Notes: generated by a model from the letters alone, not told the origin. Numbered from the stretch's first letter, positions 33,525-42,418 are shown. The stretch is 64,000 nt of DNA from WVXT01 sp964345635 (GCA_964345635.1 CAYFRM010000075.1:25022-89021); one strand, 5' to 3'. A program made the numbers and translations.

Positions 33525-35642
33525 ATGGAATTCCAACTCAAAATAGTGCTGGAAAAACTTTTTTATCCCAAATCAATAGCAGTTATCGGCGCCTCCCGCG
33601 AAGAAGGAAAAGTTGGCCACAGCATTTTGAAAAATCTCCTCCGCTACGGTTACCCGGGAAAGATTTATCCCATCAATCCCAAAACAGACGAAATTTTGAG
33701 AACAAGAGCATATTCCACAATCTTTGCCGTGGAAGGGCAGATAGACCTCGCTGTAGTGGCTATTCCTGCCAAATCAGTTCCTTCCATACTTGAAGATTGC
33801 GCAAAGAAAGAAATAGGTGCGGTGATTATTATTTCGGCTGGCTTCAAAGAATCCGGCAAACAGGGTTCCCAGCTGGAAAGAGACCTGGTGGAAATTATCA
33901 AAAATTCAAGTATGAGGGTACTCGGACCGAATTGTCTGGGAATCATCGATACTGCCTCAAGCCTTAACGCCTCTTTTGCCGCGGGTATGCCTTCCCGAGG
34001 AAACATTGCCTTCTTTTCTCAATCCGGTGCTCTATGTACCGCCGTGTTGGATTGGGCACTTGAGGAAGATGTGGGATTCTCAAAATTCATTAGTCTGGGA
34101 AATAAGGCAGACATAGATGAAGTGGACCTGTTGCTTGCCCTGGCTGAGGATTCGGAAACCAGGGTTATCCTCGGCTATCTGGAAGGAATAGAGGATGGCG
34201 TCAGATTTATGGAAGTAGCCAGAGAGGTCTCACGAAAAAAACCTGTCATTATCACCAAATCTGCACGCACGCAAGCCGGCGCAAAAGCCGCCTCTTCGCA
34301 TACGGGAACGCTGGCAGGCCTGGACACGGCCTACGAAGCGGCTTTCAGACAGAGCGGAATAATCAGAGCCGAGACCGTGCAAACTCTTTTCGATTACGCT
34401 ATTGCCTTTGCCCAGCAACCCATTCCCCGGGGACCAAATCTTGCTATTCTGACCAATGCCGGCGGTCCGGCAATTATCGCCGCGGATGCAGTGGAGAACT
34501 CCCTTCTCCAGATGGCTTCTTTCAGGGAGGATACGGTTAGTAAACTGCGAAAGGAGCTCCCCTCTAATGCTTCCGTATATAATCCGGTTGACGTGATTGG
34601 CGACGCGGGAGCGGATCGTTATGAGAAGGCAATGAAAATTATCGTTGCTGACCCGGGAGTCGATAGCCTTACGGTAATTTTGGCGCCCCAGGCAATGACT
34701 GATATAAAAGAAACGGCGGAAGTCATAAACAATATCTCTTCCACAGTCTCCGACAAACCTATCGTCGCTTCATTTATGGGACAGCTAGAAGTTAAGGAGG
34801 GTAGAAAGATTTTGCGCGCGGGGAAGATACCCAATTATCCTTACCCGGAGCGCACTATTTCTGCTCTGGAGGCTATGGTTAAGTACGAGAAGTTGAAAAA
34901 GAGACGTCCTGGCAAGATTCACCTTTTGGAAGTGAATAAGAAAAAGGCAGAAGAAATTCTGGCAAAAGCGAAAGCGAAAAGCAAAGCTAATCTGTCTGCT
35001 GAGGAAACCAGAGAAGTGCTTTCAGCTTATGGTTTTTCTCTTCCCCGGAGAATCGTTGCCGAAACTTCGCGGGAAGCAATTTCTGCGGCAAACTCTCTGG
35101 GTTATCCCGTGGTAATGAAGATTGTTTCTCCCGATATTTTGCACAAATCCGACGTGGGGGGAGTTAAAATGGGAGTGACCAACAGGTCTCAGGTTGCCAG
35201 TAGCTTTGAAGATCTCGTTTCCCATGCAAAAAGATTTATGCCGGAAGCATTAATCCTGGGAGTAAGCGTGGAGGAGATGGTGGAACAGGGGAAAGAGGTA
35301 ATACTGGGCTCCTCCCGAGATCCTTCTTTCGGGCCCCTTCTTATGTTCGGGCTGGGCGGAATCTATATAGAAATTCTCAAAGATATATCTTTCAGGATTG
35401 CACCGTTAACTTTAGATGAGGCAGAGTCAATGATAAAGGAAGTCCGCTCCTACCCCATCCTTAAGGGAGTGCGCGGAGAAAAACCTTCCGACTTACTCGC
35501 AGTCAGAGATGGTCTGTTAAGATTGTCTCAACTGGTTACGGAGTTCCCGGAAATTTTGGAGATTGATATAAATCCATTAATGGTCTTACCGGTGGGTAAA
35601 GGAGCTGTAGCCATAGATTCACGATTGGCAATAAAAATATGA
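33525..35642 (+). CDS. Acyl-CoA synthetase (ADP-forming), alpha-beta fusion
   Basis: 705 aa. It converts acyl-CoA plus ADP and phosphate to acid plus CoA and ATP, the energy-conserving step of peptide and sugar fermenters. The N-terminal CoA-binding domain starts SIAVIGASREEGKVGHSIL, the ligase-CoA domain has LGPNCLGIID and the phosphohistidine H259 in SSHTGTLAG, and the C-terminal ATP-grasp domain (about 490-705) has GYPVVMKIVSPDILHKSDVG and MFGLGGIYIEIL. All three parts are intact. The adjacent phosphotransacetylase-like gene supports acyl-CoA metabolism. Confidence 0.93.
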   Translation: MEFQLKIVLEKLFYPKSIAVIGASREEGKVGHSILKNLLRYGYPGKIYPINPKTDEILRTRAYSTIFAVEGQIDLAVVAIPAKSVPSILEDCAKKEIGAVIIISAGFKESGKQGSQLERDLVEIIKNSSMRVLGPNCLGIIDTASSLNASFAAGMPSRGNIAFFSQSGALCTAVLDWALEEDVGFSKFISLGNKADIDEVDLLLALAEDSETRVILGYLEGIEDGVRFMEVAREVSRKKPVIITKSARTQAGAKAASSHTGTLAGLDTAYEAAFRQSGIIRAETVQTLFDYAIAFAQQPIPRGPNLAILTNAGGPAIIAADAVENSLLQMASFREDTVSKLRKELPSNASVYNPVDVIGDAGADRYEKAMKIIVADPGVDSLTVILAPQAMTDIKETAEVINNISSTVSDKPIVASFMGQLEVKEGRKILRAGKIPNYPYPERTISALEAMVKYEKLKKRRPGKIHLLEVNKKKAEEILAKAKAKSKANLSAEETREVLSAYGFSLPRRIVAETSREAISAANSLGYPVVMKIVSPDILHKSDVGGVKMGVTNRSQVASSFEDLVSHAKRFMPEALILGVSVEEMVEQGKEVILGSSRDPSFGPLLMFGLGGIYIEILKDISFRIAPLTLDEAESMIKEVRSYPILKGVRGEKPSDLLAVRDGLLRLSQLVTEFPEILEIDINPLMVLPVGKGAVAIDSRLAIKI

Positions 35643-35656
35643 TCTAAATTTGTAGT

Positions 35657-35716
35657 GTAGGGGCGGCGCTCCGTGGCCGCCCAGAGTAAGGGACGGCACA
35701 GAGTCCGTCCCCTACA
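35657..35716. repeat. GTAGGGGCGGC-type repeat core, copy 2
   Basis: Closely matches 30080-30139, ending in CCCCTACA. The following bases up to 35750 resemble part of the right arm (TTTGCTGTTACATT) of the longer elements, suggesting a degenerate full-length copy. Confidence 0.82.
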
Positions 35717-35773
35717 CATAGACAAAATTGACACACTTTGCTGTTACATTCTTGAACGGAGGAGGATAAAAAA

Positions 35774-36844
35774 ATGGTCTCTCTATATGTGGGTTCTACC
35801 TGCGAATATTCGGGAAAGACGCTGGTTTGTATAGGTTTGGGAAAAAGGTTTCAAAACGATGGTATATCTATTGCCTATTTTAAACCTCTGGGAAAACTTC
35901 CTGTGAGAGTAGGAAAGCTACTGGTTGACGAGGACGGAGTTTCCATGCAGGAAATTTTGGGACTGCAGGACCCGCTCGATTTAGTCTGTCCCGTCGTTCT
36001 GACCCAGGACCTCACTATCCAGGCCTATACGAAAAAAATAAAAAGTTTAGAAAACAAAGTAATTGAAGCTTATGATAAGATTTCCCGGGGCAGGGATCTG
36101 GTTTTGATAGGAGGAGGAAGTAATTTTGACGAAGGTTCTTTTTTGGGTATCCCCGCGAGAAGACTAATCAGAGAAATGAAGGCCAGAGCCATATTAATTG
36201 ATAAATGCGAAACGGATATTTTAGTAGATCCTATTCTCGCTGCCAGGGAGTTTCTGGGAGAGAGTCTCATAGGTGTAGTTCTGAATCGCATCGCTCTGGA
36301 CAAGATCGAATATTTCAAAAGGAGAATAGTGCCTTTTTTGAAAAGAGAGGGAATAGAAGTTTTAGGAATGATTCCTCAGGACACTTTGTTAAATGCTATC
36401 AGCATTGGCGAACTCTCTGACAGCCTGGGAGGAGAAATTCTTTGTTGTGATGATAAGGTAGACGAGCTGGTGGAACATTTCATGATCGGGGCGATGAATG
36501 TGGAAGGGGCTTTAAGATATTTCCGAAAAGTTCAAAACAAAGCGGTCATTACCGGAGGCGACCGCGCCGACGTCCAGCTCGCCGCCCTGGAAACCTCAAC
36601 CAGATGCATTATTTTGACCGGCAACCTTTTCCCCAGCCATATTATAATTTCCCGGGCAGAAGAACGGCAAGTGCCGATAGTACTGGTTAAAGAAGACACA
36701 CTGACGACGGTAGAAAAAATAGAAAGTCTACTCAGACGCTTGAGAGTCAGTGGCAAGAAGAAAGTGGCCCGAGCCGTAGAACTGGTAAATCGAGAGGTAA
36801 ACTTTCGGTCCTTGTATGATAAGTTAGGTATCAGGGTAAGATAA
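35774..36844 (+). CDS. BioD-like/phosphotransacetylase N-terminal family protein with DRTGG domain
   Basis: 356 aa. The N-terminal P-loop-type dethiobiotin-synthetase-like fold begins LYVGSTCEYSGKT. A DRTGG domain occupies about 210-320, including AVITGGDRADVQLAAL and TRCIILTGNL. The family is found next to ADP-forming acyl-CoA synthetase genes, as here, and is thought to be regulatory rather than catalytic because the phosphotransacetylase domain is missing. AGGAGG precedes the ATG. The assignment is by family resemblance. Confidence 0.8.
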   Translation: MVSLYVGSTCEYSGKTLVCIGLGKRFQNDGISIAYFKPLGKLPVRVGKLLVDEDGVSMQEILGLQDPLDLVCPVVLTQDLTIQAYTKKIKSLENKVIEAYDKISRGRDLVLIGGGSNFDEGSFLGIPARRLIREMKARAILIDKCETDILVDPILAAREFLGESLIGVVLNRIALDKIEYFKRRIVPFLKREGIEVLGMIPQDTLLNAISIGELSDSLGGEILCCDDKVDELVEHFMIGAMNVEGALRYFRKVQNKAVITGGDRADVQLAALETSTRCIILTGNLFPSHIIISRAEERQVPIVLVKEDTLTTVEKIESLLRRLRVSGKKKVARAVELVNREVNFRSLYDKLGIRVR

Positions 36845-36878
36845 AACGCCAATGCAGAGCGACAGTTCCGCGTTATGA

Positions 36879-36972
36879 TGTAGCTGCAGAGCGAAGCTCT
36901 GCTTCGATGTAGGTAGTGTAGGGCTTTATGCCCGTCCCCATTAATCGGGACGCCCATAAAGGGCTACACTAC
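36879..36972. repeat. Composite repeat: TGTAGC left arm plus GTAGTGTAGGGC palindrome
   Basis: TGTAGCTGCAGAGCGAAGCTCTGC matches the left arm of the elements at 52.0 and 60.0 kb. It is followed by GTAGTGTAGGGCTTTATG, CCCGTCCCC, ATTAAT, GGGACG, then CCATAAAGGGCTACACTAC, a near-perfect inverted repeat able to form a long hairpin between the DRTGG gene and the rhomboid gene. The palindrome ends relate it to copies A and B at 0.9 and 2.7 kb. Confidence 0.8.
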
Positions 36973-37000
36973 TCGCAAGTTTTGGAAGAGAGCCTGTGTA

Positions 37001-37690
37001 ATGATTCCGCTTAAAGACACCGTACCGTCGGAAAGGTATCCCATTGCCACCGTATTTTTAATCGTGGCGAACATTTCCGTATTCTTTTATGAGATTAGCC
37101 TGGGCGGAAAATTGCCGGAACTGGTCAAATTTGCCGGTGTGGTACCGGCGCGCTTTTTTGATTCTCAATTGTATACGTATCAAGGACTCCTCCGGCGTTA
37201 CTTTCCCATATTTACTTCTCTTTTCCTGCACGGAGGATGGTTTCACGTTCTGGGCAATATGTTGTATCTCTGGATTTTTGCCGACAATATCGAAGACAGG
37301 CTGGGACACTTTAAGTTTCTGGTTTTCTATTTTCTCTGCGGATTGGGAGCAGGCCTGGCTCATATCTTTGCCAATCCTACTTCCTCCGTGCCTTCGATTG
37401 GTGCCAGCGGCGCTATTGCCGGGATTTTGGGTGCATACTTTATTCTCTATCCTAAATCCCGGGTAATTACTCTGGTGCCAATCTTTTTCTTTTTTCAGAT
37501 CATTGAGCTTCCAGCGTTTATATTTTTGGGAATCTGGTTCTTTATGCAGTTTTTCAACGGGGTGTTAACCCTGGGTCCCGGGACTGCCCAGGCAGGGGGA
37601 ATTGCCTGGTGGGCACATATCGGGGGATTTTTAAGCGGAATATTTTTTATTCTTCTTTTGAAAGGAAAAAAATATCAGAGAAGAGGGTGA
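37001..37690 (+). CDS. Rhomboid-family intramembrane serine protease
   Basis: 229 aa, six or so membrane segments. The catalytic dyad is S136 in GASGAIAG and H206 in WWAHIGGF. The oxyanion-type HGGWFHVLGNMLYLW loop and the long periplasmic loop 1 (FAGVVPARFF) are typical. It cleaves membrane proteins within the bilayer. Its stop overlaps a GTG in the frame of the M16 protease gene, so the two may be coupled. Confidence 0.93.
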   Translation: MIPLKDTVPSERYPIATVFLIVANISVFFYEISLGGKLPELVKFAGVVPARFFDSQLYTYQGLLRRYFPIFTSLFLHGGWFHVLGNMLYLWIFADNIEDRLGHFKFLVFYFLCGLGAGLAHIFANPTSSVPSIGASGAIAGILGAYFILYPKSRVITLVPIFFFFQIIELPAFIFLGIWFFMQFFNGVLTLGPGTAQAGGIAWWAHIGGFLSGIFFILLLKGKKYQRRG

Positions 37691-37704
37691 ATAGAACTTT
37701 TCGT

Positions 37705-38970
37705 ATGTATAAAAAATATGTACTGGATAACGGTTTGAAGGTCATAATAGCCCCCATGAAAGGAACACGAGCGGTCACTGTTTTGATTTTGGTGGGAACA
37801 GGATCTCGCTACGAATCCGAACAATTGAACGGCATCACTCATTTTTTGGAGCATATGTTGTTCAGGGGAACGAACAAGCGACCAAGCGCCAAAGTCATTT
37901 CCGAAAGTATTGATAGAGTAGGAGGAGAGCTGAACGCTTATACCAGCGAAGAGAGCACCGGCTTTTTTGTTCACTTAGCAAGTACTCATTTGGAGCTCGC
38001 CCTGGATGTTCTTTCGGATATGCTGCTTAATTCAAAATTTGAAAAAGAGGAGATCGAAAAGGAGAAAGGGGTAATCCTGGAAGAGATTAATATGCATCAG
38101 GATAAACCCGATGTGCAGGTTGCAAATATCTACAAATCCTTGCTTTACGGCAACCAACCTCTGGGATGGGAAGTAATCGGGAAAAAAGAGGTAATCAAAA
38201 ATATGGACCGGGGAAAATTATTGGCTTATCGAGAAGAAAATTTTTCCCCCAATAATACAGTAATCTCCATTGCCGGCGATGTCCAGCCCGGAAAGACTTG
38301 TGCATTGATTAAAGAGTATTTGGGTAGATGGGAAAATAGAAAAAGGCCTTCCTGTCTGTTCCTGCAGGAAAAACAGACAGTTCCTGCTATTGCCCTGCAA
38401 CATAGAAAGACCGACCAGTCCTATATATGCCTGGGGGTAAGGACTTTTGCTTACGAACATCCCGATTATTATGTTCTGAGAATTTTGAATACCATTCTGG
38501 GAGGGATGGTAAGTTCCCGCCTTTTTGTGCGACTTCGGGAAGAAGAAGGGATAGCTTATTCAGTCGATTCTTTGAGAGAATCTTATCGGGATGGAGGGAA
38601 CTTGCGTGTTAATGCAGGAGTGGAAATAAAAAAGACAAAAGCTGCCATCGGGGCCGTTTTAGAAGAATTTAGGAGACTGTGTCAAGAAATTCTTGGCGAG
38701 GAAGAATTAAGAAAAGGTAAGGAATACCTGAAAGGCAGATTAGCCCTGGAACTGGAGCTTTCTTCCGGAGTAGCCGGGTTTCTGGGTCATCAGGAACTCC
38801 TTCTGGAAAAAATCAAATTGCCGGAAGAACAGATAAGAGAAATCGAAAAAGTTTCTGCACGAGACATAAATAGAGTGGCCAAAACAATTTTTGTCGACAA
38901 ACACCTCAATCTGGCAGTGGTTGGTCCCTTTACGGATAAAAATATATTTGTAAAATTATTAAAATTTTAA
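37705..38970 (+). CDS. M16-family zinc metallopeptidase
   Basis: 421 aa. The inverted zinc motif HxxEH is H46-F-L-E49-H50, with the distal Glu in SEESTGFF. The length fits the single-chain processing-peptidase-like bacterial group. No signal peptide is seen. The ATG at 37705 (MYKKYVLDNGLKV) is the family start; a GTG at 37687 overlapping the rhomboid stop is an alternative that would add six residues. Neither has a strong ribosome site. Confidence 0.91.
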   Translation: MYKKYVLDNGLKVIIAPMKGTRAVTVLILVGTGSRYESEQLNGITHFLEHMLFRGTNKRPSAKVISESIDRVGGELNAYTSEESTGFFVHLASTHLELALDVLSDMLLNSKFEKEEIEKEKGVILEEINMHQDKPDVQVANIYKSLLYGNQPLGWEVIGKKEVIKNMDRGKLLAYREENFSPNNTVISIAGDVQPGKTCALIKEYLGRWENRKRPSCLFLQEKQTVPAIALQHRKTDQSYICLGVRTFAYEHPDYYVLRILNTILGGMVSSRLFVRLREEEGIAYSVDSLRESYRDGGNLRVNAGVEIKKTKAAIGAVLEEFRRLCQEILGEEELRKGKEYLKGRLALELELSSGVAGFLGHQELLLEKIKLPEEQIREIEKVSARDINRVAKTIFVDKHLNLAVVGPFTDKNIFVKLLKF

Positions 38971-38978
38971 TTTTTCGC

Positions 38979-39007
38979 TTGATGAATAGGATAATTTTGT
39001 ATATAAT
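38979..39007 (+). promoter_or_regulatory. Sigma-70 promoter of the DUF4416 gene
   Basis: TTGATG at 38979-38984, 17-base spacer, TATAAT at 39002-39007. Confidence 0.7.
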
Positions 39008-39027
39008 TTGTGATGAAAGGAGAAACG

Positions 39028-39591
39028 ATGGCTACAATAAAGAAACCCCTTCCCGTAAAATTAATAATGGGGATGATATCTACGGACGTAGAGCTTTTCG
39101 ACCAGGTGACGCAAGTTTTAGTGGGGAAATTTGGTCCGGTGGATTTTAAAAGTGACGTATTCAAGTTTGACAAGACGGATTATTACGAGGAAGAAATCGG
39201 CAGGAATTTAAAAAGACAGTTTTTAAGTTTTTCCGAGTTGGTGGAAGCAAAGGGGATGGTAGAAATCAAATTATTTACTAACAACCTGGAGGAAAAGTTC
39301 TCTCTTTCCAAGGAGGAACCAAGCCGTCTTGTTAATCTCGACCCGGGGTATGTCGATTGTACAAAGTTGGTTTTGGCCAGCACCAAGGATTCACCGAACA
39401 GAATCTATTTGAGAGATATGATTTATGCAGAGATAGTTTTGTATTTCAGCCAGGGAACTTTTAAGTCCCGGCCCTGGACTTTTCCCGACTACAAATCCCG
39501 GGAGTATATCGAAACGTTTAACCAGATTAGGAGACTTTATATTAGCCAGAGGCGTGATATCATTGGCAGGAAAGCAGACAAAACGTTGTAA
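39028..39591 (+). CDS. DUF4416 family protein
   Basis: 187 aa from the ATG at 39028, where AAAGGAG lies 5 bases upstream; in-frame GTG and ATG at 39010-39015 lie too close to the -10 box. Typical features are PVKLIMGMISTD, FKFDKTDYYEEEIG, and LDPGYVDCTKLVLASTKD. The family is of unknown function and is common in deltaproteobacteria and uncultivated diderm phyla. It has no signal peptide. It has its own promoter and stands alone. Confidence 0.88.
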   Translation: MATIKKPLPVKLIMGMISTDVELFDQVTQVLVGKFGPVDFKSDVFKFDKTDYYEEEIGRNLKRQFLSFSELVEAKGMVEIKLFTNNLEEKFSLSKEEPSRLVNLDPGYVDCTKLVLASTKDSPNRIYLRDMIYAEIVLYFSQGTFKSRPWTFPDYKSREYIETFNQIRRLYISQRRDIIGRKADKTL

Positions 39592-39596
39592 ATTTC

Positions 39597-39625
39597 TTGA
39601 CAAAATTTCATTATCTCAATATAAT
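39597..39625 (+). promoter_or_regulatory. Consensus sigma-70 promoter of tRNA-Val
   Basis: TTGACA at 39597-39602, 17-base spacer, TATAAT at 39620-39625: a perfect match to the consensus, 30 bases before the tRNA. Confidence 0.9.
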
Positions 39626-39654
39626 TATTTAGAGAATGCAATAACTATTTCAAA

Positions 39655-39726
39655 GGGCAATTAGCTCAGCGGGAGAGCGCTGCTTTCACAAGGCAGAGGT
39701 CGCTGGTTCAACCCCAGCATTGCCCA
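39655..39726 (+). tRNA. tRNA-Val (CAC)
   Basis: 72-nt cloverleaf. Acceptor GGGCAAT/ATTGCCC, D-arm GCTC/GAGC, anticodon arm CTGCT-TTCACAA-GGCAG with one G-U pair, T-arm GCTGG-TTCAACC-CCAGC, discriminator A. The anticodon CAC reads GTG. CCA is not encoded. Confidence 0.95.
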
Positions 39727-39783
39727 GGTCAAAGATTGGAATCTTATTCCTAATTTTTTATTAAAAGGGGGGAGGTGAATTCG

Positions 39784-39864
39784 ATGGCGGCTAAGAAGAG
39801 AAAGAAAGCCAAGAAGAAGAAAAAGGCTAAGAAGAAGAAAAAGAGGAAAAAAAGAGTGTGTTAA
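39784..39864 (+). CDS. 26-aa lysine-rich microprotein
   Basis: ATG to TAA, 26 residues, of which 20 are Lys or Arg; it begins MAAKKRKKAKK and ends KKRVC. The ribosome site GGGGGAGGTG is one of the strongest in the window, 8 bases before the ATG. It follows tRNA-Val on the same transcript and is followed by a strong terminator. The composition suggests nucleic-acid or ribosome binding, like the short basic tails of bacterial HU/H1-like proteins. No homologue is recognised. A related 19-aa gene lies at 44466. Confidence 0.62.
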   Translation: MAAKKRKKAKKKKKAKKKKKRKKRVC

Positions 39865-39893
39865 GAAGGAACAACATTCTTAAAGGATTTTAA

Positions 39894-39933
39894 AAAGAAA
39901 GGAGCGGCTCCCTCCAGAGTCGCTCTTTTCTTT
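39894..39933 (+). terminator. Rho-independent terminator after tRNA-Val and the microprotein
   Basis: AAAGAAAGGAGCGGC (39894-39908) pairs over 15 bases with GTCGCTCTTTTCTTT (39919-39933) with two G-T pairs. The T-rich right arm supplies the U-tract. Confidence 0.85.
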
Positions 39934-39968
39934 ATGGTTAGTGTTAAGGATCAACCAGGAGGAACAAA

Positions 39969-40646
39969 TTGAAAAATAATTTCTGGAAAATTATGATGTT
40001 AAGCTTTGCTATCGGGATTGGGTGGTTTGCGATCTCTTGCGGTTTTGCAGAAGAAATATCAGAGCCCGGGCAAGAAGAGTGGAAATTACCTCAGCCCAGG
40101 AAACGGAGCAGAGTCAGTCTTGAGCGGGCGTTAGACCTGCGCCGGTCAAGCAAGGGAGGCTTTTCGGAAAGGGAGTTGGATGAAAAACAGCTTGGTCAAA
40201 TCCTGTGGGCAGCAAGAGGAGTAAACCGTGCCGACGGAAAGCTTACTTCTCCTTCGGCGATGGCTCGGTATTCGGTCTCGGTCTATGTTGCCACAAGTAA
40301 AGGGACTTTCCTTTACGTTTCGGAAAACCATGCTCTCTTACCCATTGATGATAAAGATATAAGAAAAGGCATAGGGACGCAGGATTATGTGAAAACTGCT
40401 CCTGTTATTTTGGTATTTGCTGCCGATTTTTCGAAATTGCCCGAAACTATTTCTATGAACAGGAAGATTCTTTTTGTCAGCGCAGAGGCGGGAGCTATCG
40501 GGGAGAATGTTTACTTGCAATGTGCGGCGCTAAAATTGGGAACTTCGTTCATAGGTTCTATAGACAAAGGTTTCATAAAGGGAGCTTTAGATTTCGGAAA
40601 GGACGTGGAGCCTTTATTTGGTATGCCCGTAGGTTACGTCAAGTGA
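39969..40646 (+). CDS. Exported nitroreductase-like (SagB-type) protein
   Basis: 225 aa from a TTG preceded by AGGAGG. A hydrophobic N-terminus with C24 in AISCGFA suggests export or lipidation. The rest matches nitroreductase-fold SagB-type proteins: SLERALDLRRSSKGGFSE, LGQILWAARGVNR, SAEAGAIGENVYLQC and FGMPVGYV. These bind FMN and oxidise or reduce varied substrates. An exported FMN protein is unusual. It is single-copy between tRNA-Val and the zinc-ribbon gene. Confidence 0.82.
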   Translation: MKNNFWKIMMLSFAIGIGWFAISCGFAEEISEPGQEEWKLPQPRKRSRVSLERALDLRRSSKGGFSERELDEKQLGQILWAARGVNRADGKLTSPSAMARYSVSVYVATSKGTFLYVSENHALLPIDDKDIRKGIGTQDYVKTAPVILVFAADFSKLPETISMNRKILFVSAEAGAIGENVYLQCAALKLGTSFIGSIDKGFIKGALDFGKDVEPLFGMPVGYVK

Positions 40647-40676
40647 GACGGAAGAACTTTCCGAGGAACTTTCGAG

Positions 40677-40705
40677 TTGACTTTCCCCAAAAAATTTAGT
40701 ATAAG
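40677..40705 (+). promoter_or_regulatory. Sigma-70 promoter of the zinc-ribbon/RNase HI unit
   Basis: TTGACT at 40677-40682, 17-base spacer, TATAAG at 40700-40705 (5 of 6 each). It may also drive rnpB, for which no nearer promoter is seen. Confidence 0.65.
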
Positions 40706-40735
40706 TAGGCTAGATTTACTTTTGGGGTAATAGGC

Positions 40736-41455
40736 GTGAATGAACAATTGAATAAATTAATTGCGTTACAGGAAGTGGATTTAGTCCTTGACCGCATTCA
40801 AAACGAAATGGACGAGATTCCCAAAGAAATTGACAGATTGAACAGGGATTTAGAAGGAAGCGTAGCGTCGCTTGACGAAATGAAAAAGAAGATGACGGAG
40901 CTGCAACTGGACAGGAAAGACAAAGAACTGGAACTCAAGAACAAAGAGGAAGAACTTAAGAAACATCAGACCGAACTGTTTTCAATAAAGACAAACGAAG
41001 CCTATACCGCCTTACTTAAGGAAATCGAGGAAGGCAAGAAAGAAAAAGACGGTATTGAAGATAAAGTCCTTGCGGCACTGGAGCAAGAGGATGCTCTACT
41101 TGCTGAAGGGAAGATAAAAAAGGAAGAACTGGCCAGGAAGAAAGAAGCAGTTGCTAAACAGCAAAAGGAACTGGAGGACAAATTGCAGCGTTTGGGACAG
41201 AATCTGCAGGAAATCCAATCGGAACAGAAACAGAAAATAGCTGACATTAAACCGGAGATATTTGAGCGGTACAAGAGAATAAGAGAAAAAAAAGACGGCG
41301 TGGCAATTGTTCCGGTAGCTCATGGATTTTGCGGAGGTTGTAACATTGCCTTGCCGCCGCAGCTCATAAATGATGTTTTGAAAGGGGAAGATCTGGTAGC
41401 TTGTAGAAATTGTTTGAGAATACTATATCTGAAAGAAAAAAATGAAGAGAGCTGA
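40736..41455 (+). CDS. Coiled-coil protein with C4-type zinc ribbon (CT398-like)
   Basis: 239 aa. A long antiparallel coiled coil (about 1-185) of the DivIVA/CT398 type is followed by a zinc ribbon with C-GG-C (FCGGCN) and C-x2-C (ACRNCL). It resembles chlamydial CT398 and Helicobacter HP0958, which bind secretion or sigma-54 components; some are annotated as nucleic-acid binding. The start is GTG after GGGG. It overlaps the RNase HI gene by 14 bases, implying coupling. Confidence 0.88.
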   Translation: MNEQLNKLIALQEVDLVLDRIQNEMDEIPKEIDRLNRDLEGSVASLDEMKKKMTELQLDRKDKELELKNKEEELKKHQTELFSIKTNEAYTALLKEIEEGKKEKDGIEDKVLAALEQEDALLAEGKIKKEELARKKEAVAKQQKELEDKLQRLGQNLQEIQSEQKQKIADIKPEIFERYKRIREKKDGVAIVPVAHGFCGGCNIALPPQLINDVLKGEDLVACRNCLRILYLKEKNEES

Positions 41456-42014
41456 GTTAGAAAAGGAAACGTGCAGGATATTGAACATTCTTGCTGAGGA
41501 AAAATCTTTTCGTGCCGTGAAGGAGAGACTTCCTGGGCTTACTGACAGAGAAATATGGCAAGTTATCTCCATTGCAGCTTCTAGGTTAAAGCGATTACCG
41601 GTAGAGCGGAGATACGGAAGTCTCTGGGTATACATTGACGGAGCTGCAGAGCCCAATCCGGGACCCTCCGGTATCGGGATAGTTATTTATGATGAGAAAA
41701 GAAAAAAAATTAAGGAAGTAAGAAAATATATTGGCCTGGCAACGAACAACGTGGCTGAGTACAAGGCCCTGGTTCAGGGATTGCAGGAGAGTAAAAAGCT
41801 TTCGGCGCAAAATGTTAGTATATTGAGCGATTCTCAATTGTTGATCAACCAGATGAACGGAAGGTTTCGCATAAACAATAAACACCTGCTGAGACTATTT
41901 CAACAGGCAAAGAATCTTGAAAGTAAGTTTGATAAGGTCATTTATCGCGCGATAAGCAGAAATAATAACAAGCTAGCTGACCAACTTGCAAATTTGGCAA
42001 TAAAAAAAGCGTAG
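41442..42014 (+). CDS. RNase HI-family protein with N-terminal extension
   Basis: 190 aa. The RNase H domain (about 63-190) has the acidic residues in VYIDGAAEPNPGPSG, NNVAEYKALVQG, SDSQLLINQM and NKLADQLAN, giving D-E-D-D. It degrades RNA in RNA-DNA hybrids. About 60 extra N-terminal residues (ELEKETCRILNILAEE...) are helical and unassigned. It lies between the zinc-ribbon gene and rnpB. Confidence 0.9.
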   Translation: MKRAELEKETCRILNILAEEKSFRAVKERLPGLTDREIWQVISIAASRLKRLPVERRYGSLWVYIDGAAEPNPGPSGIGIVIYDEKRKKIKEVRKYIGLATNNVAEYKALVQGLQESKKLSAQNVSILSDSQLLINQMNGRFRINNKHLLRLFQQAKNLESKFDKVIYRAISRNNNKLADQLANLAIKKA

Positions 42015-42045
42015 CTTTCATTTATGGGGTCGTTTGAATTGTAGT

Positions 42046-42065
42046 CGCTCCCATTCAAGGGAGCG
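42046..42065. repeat. Small hairpin before rnpB
   Basis: CGCTCCC-ATTCAA-GGGAGCG, 7 perfect pairs. There is no U-tract. It may separate the RNase HI mRNA from rnpB or be a processing signal. Confidence 0.45.
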
Positions 42066-42072
42066 CATATAT

Positions 42073-42370
42073 AGGCTTGAAGTGAACCGGATGGTTGCTC
42101 CGATGTTTATCGGAGAGGAAAGTCCGAACTCCACAGGGCGGAGTGTTCCGTGTAAACGGAAGGGGAGTAATCCTACGGAAAGTGGCACAGAAACCAGGTA
42201 CAGGTAATGCTGTAGTGAAAAGGCTAAACCCCACTCGGAGCAAGACCGAATAGCAGAGAAGAGACGGCCCGTCTCGTTACTACTCTACGGGTTGGTCGCT
42301 CAGATAAATAACCATCGTTCCGATTTATAGTCGGAATACAGGATTCGGCTTACAGGTTCATTTCAAGCCT
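42073..42370 (+). ncRNA. rnpB: RNase P RNA (rnpB), compact A-type
   Basis: The universally conserved GAGGAAAGTCCGAACTCCAC (P4 and J3/4 region) occurs near 42113, and the 3' ACAGGATTCGGCTTAC near 42338. P1 is formed by AGGCTTGAAGTGA at 42073 and TCATTTCAAGCCT at 42358-42370. TTTTTTATT follows as a terminator-like run. At about 298 nt it is shorter than E. coli (377 nt), so some peripheral helices are reduced. It is the catalytic RNA for tRNA 5' maturation. Confidence 0.93.
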
Positions 42371-42389
42371 TTTTTATTATTTACCAATA

Positions 42390-42418
42390 TTGACTTTTTT
42401 TTCAAAAAGATATAAGAT
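42390..42418 (+). promoter_or_regulatory. Probable promoter of the nitroreductase gene
   Basis: TTGACT at 42390-42395 with TATAAG at 42411-42416 (15-base spacer) or TAAGAT at 42413-42418 (17-base spacer), just after rnpB. Confidence 0.45.

Noticed and set aside
35728..35733. TTGACA as a promoter for the DRTGG-domain gene
   Set aside because: No acceptable -10 box occurs 15-19 bases downstream; it lies next to a repeat arm.
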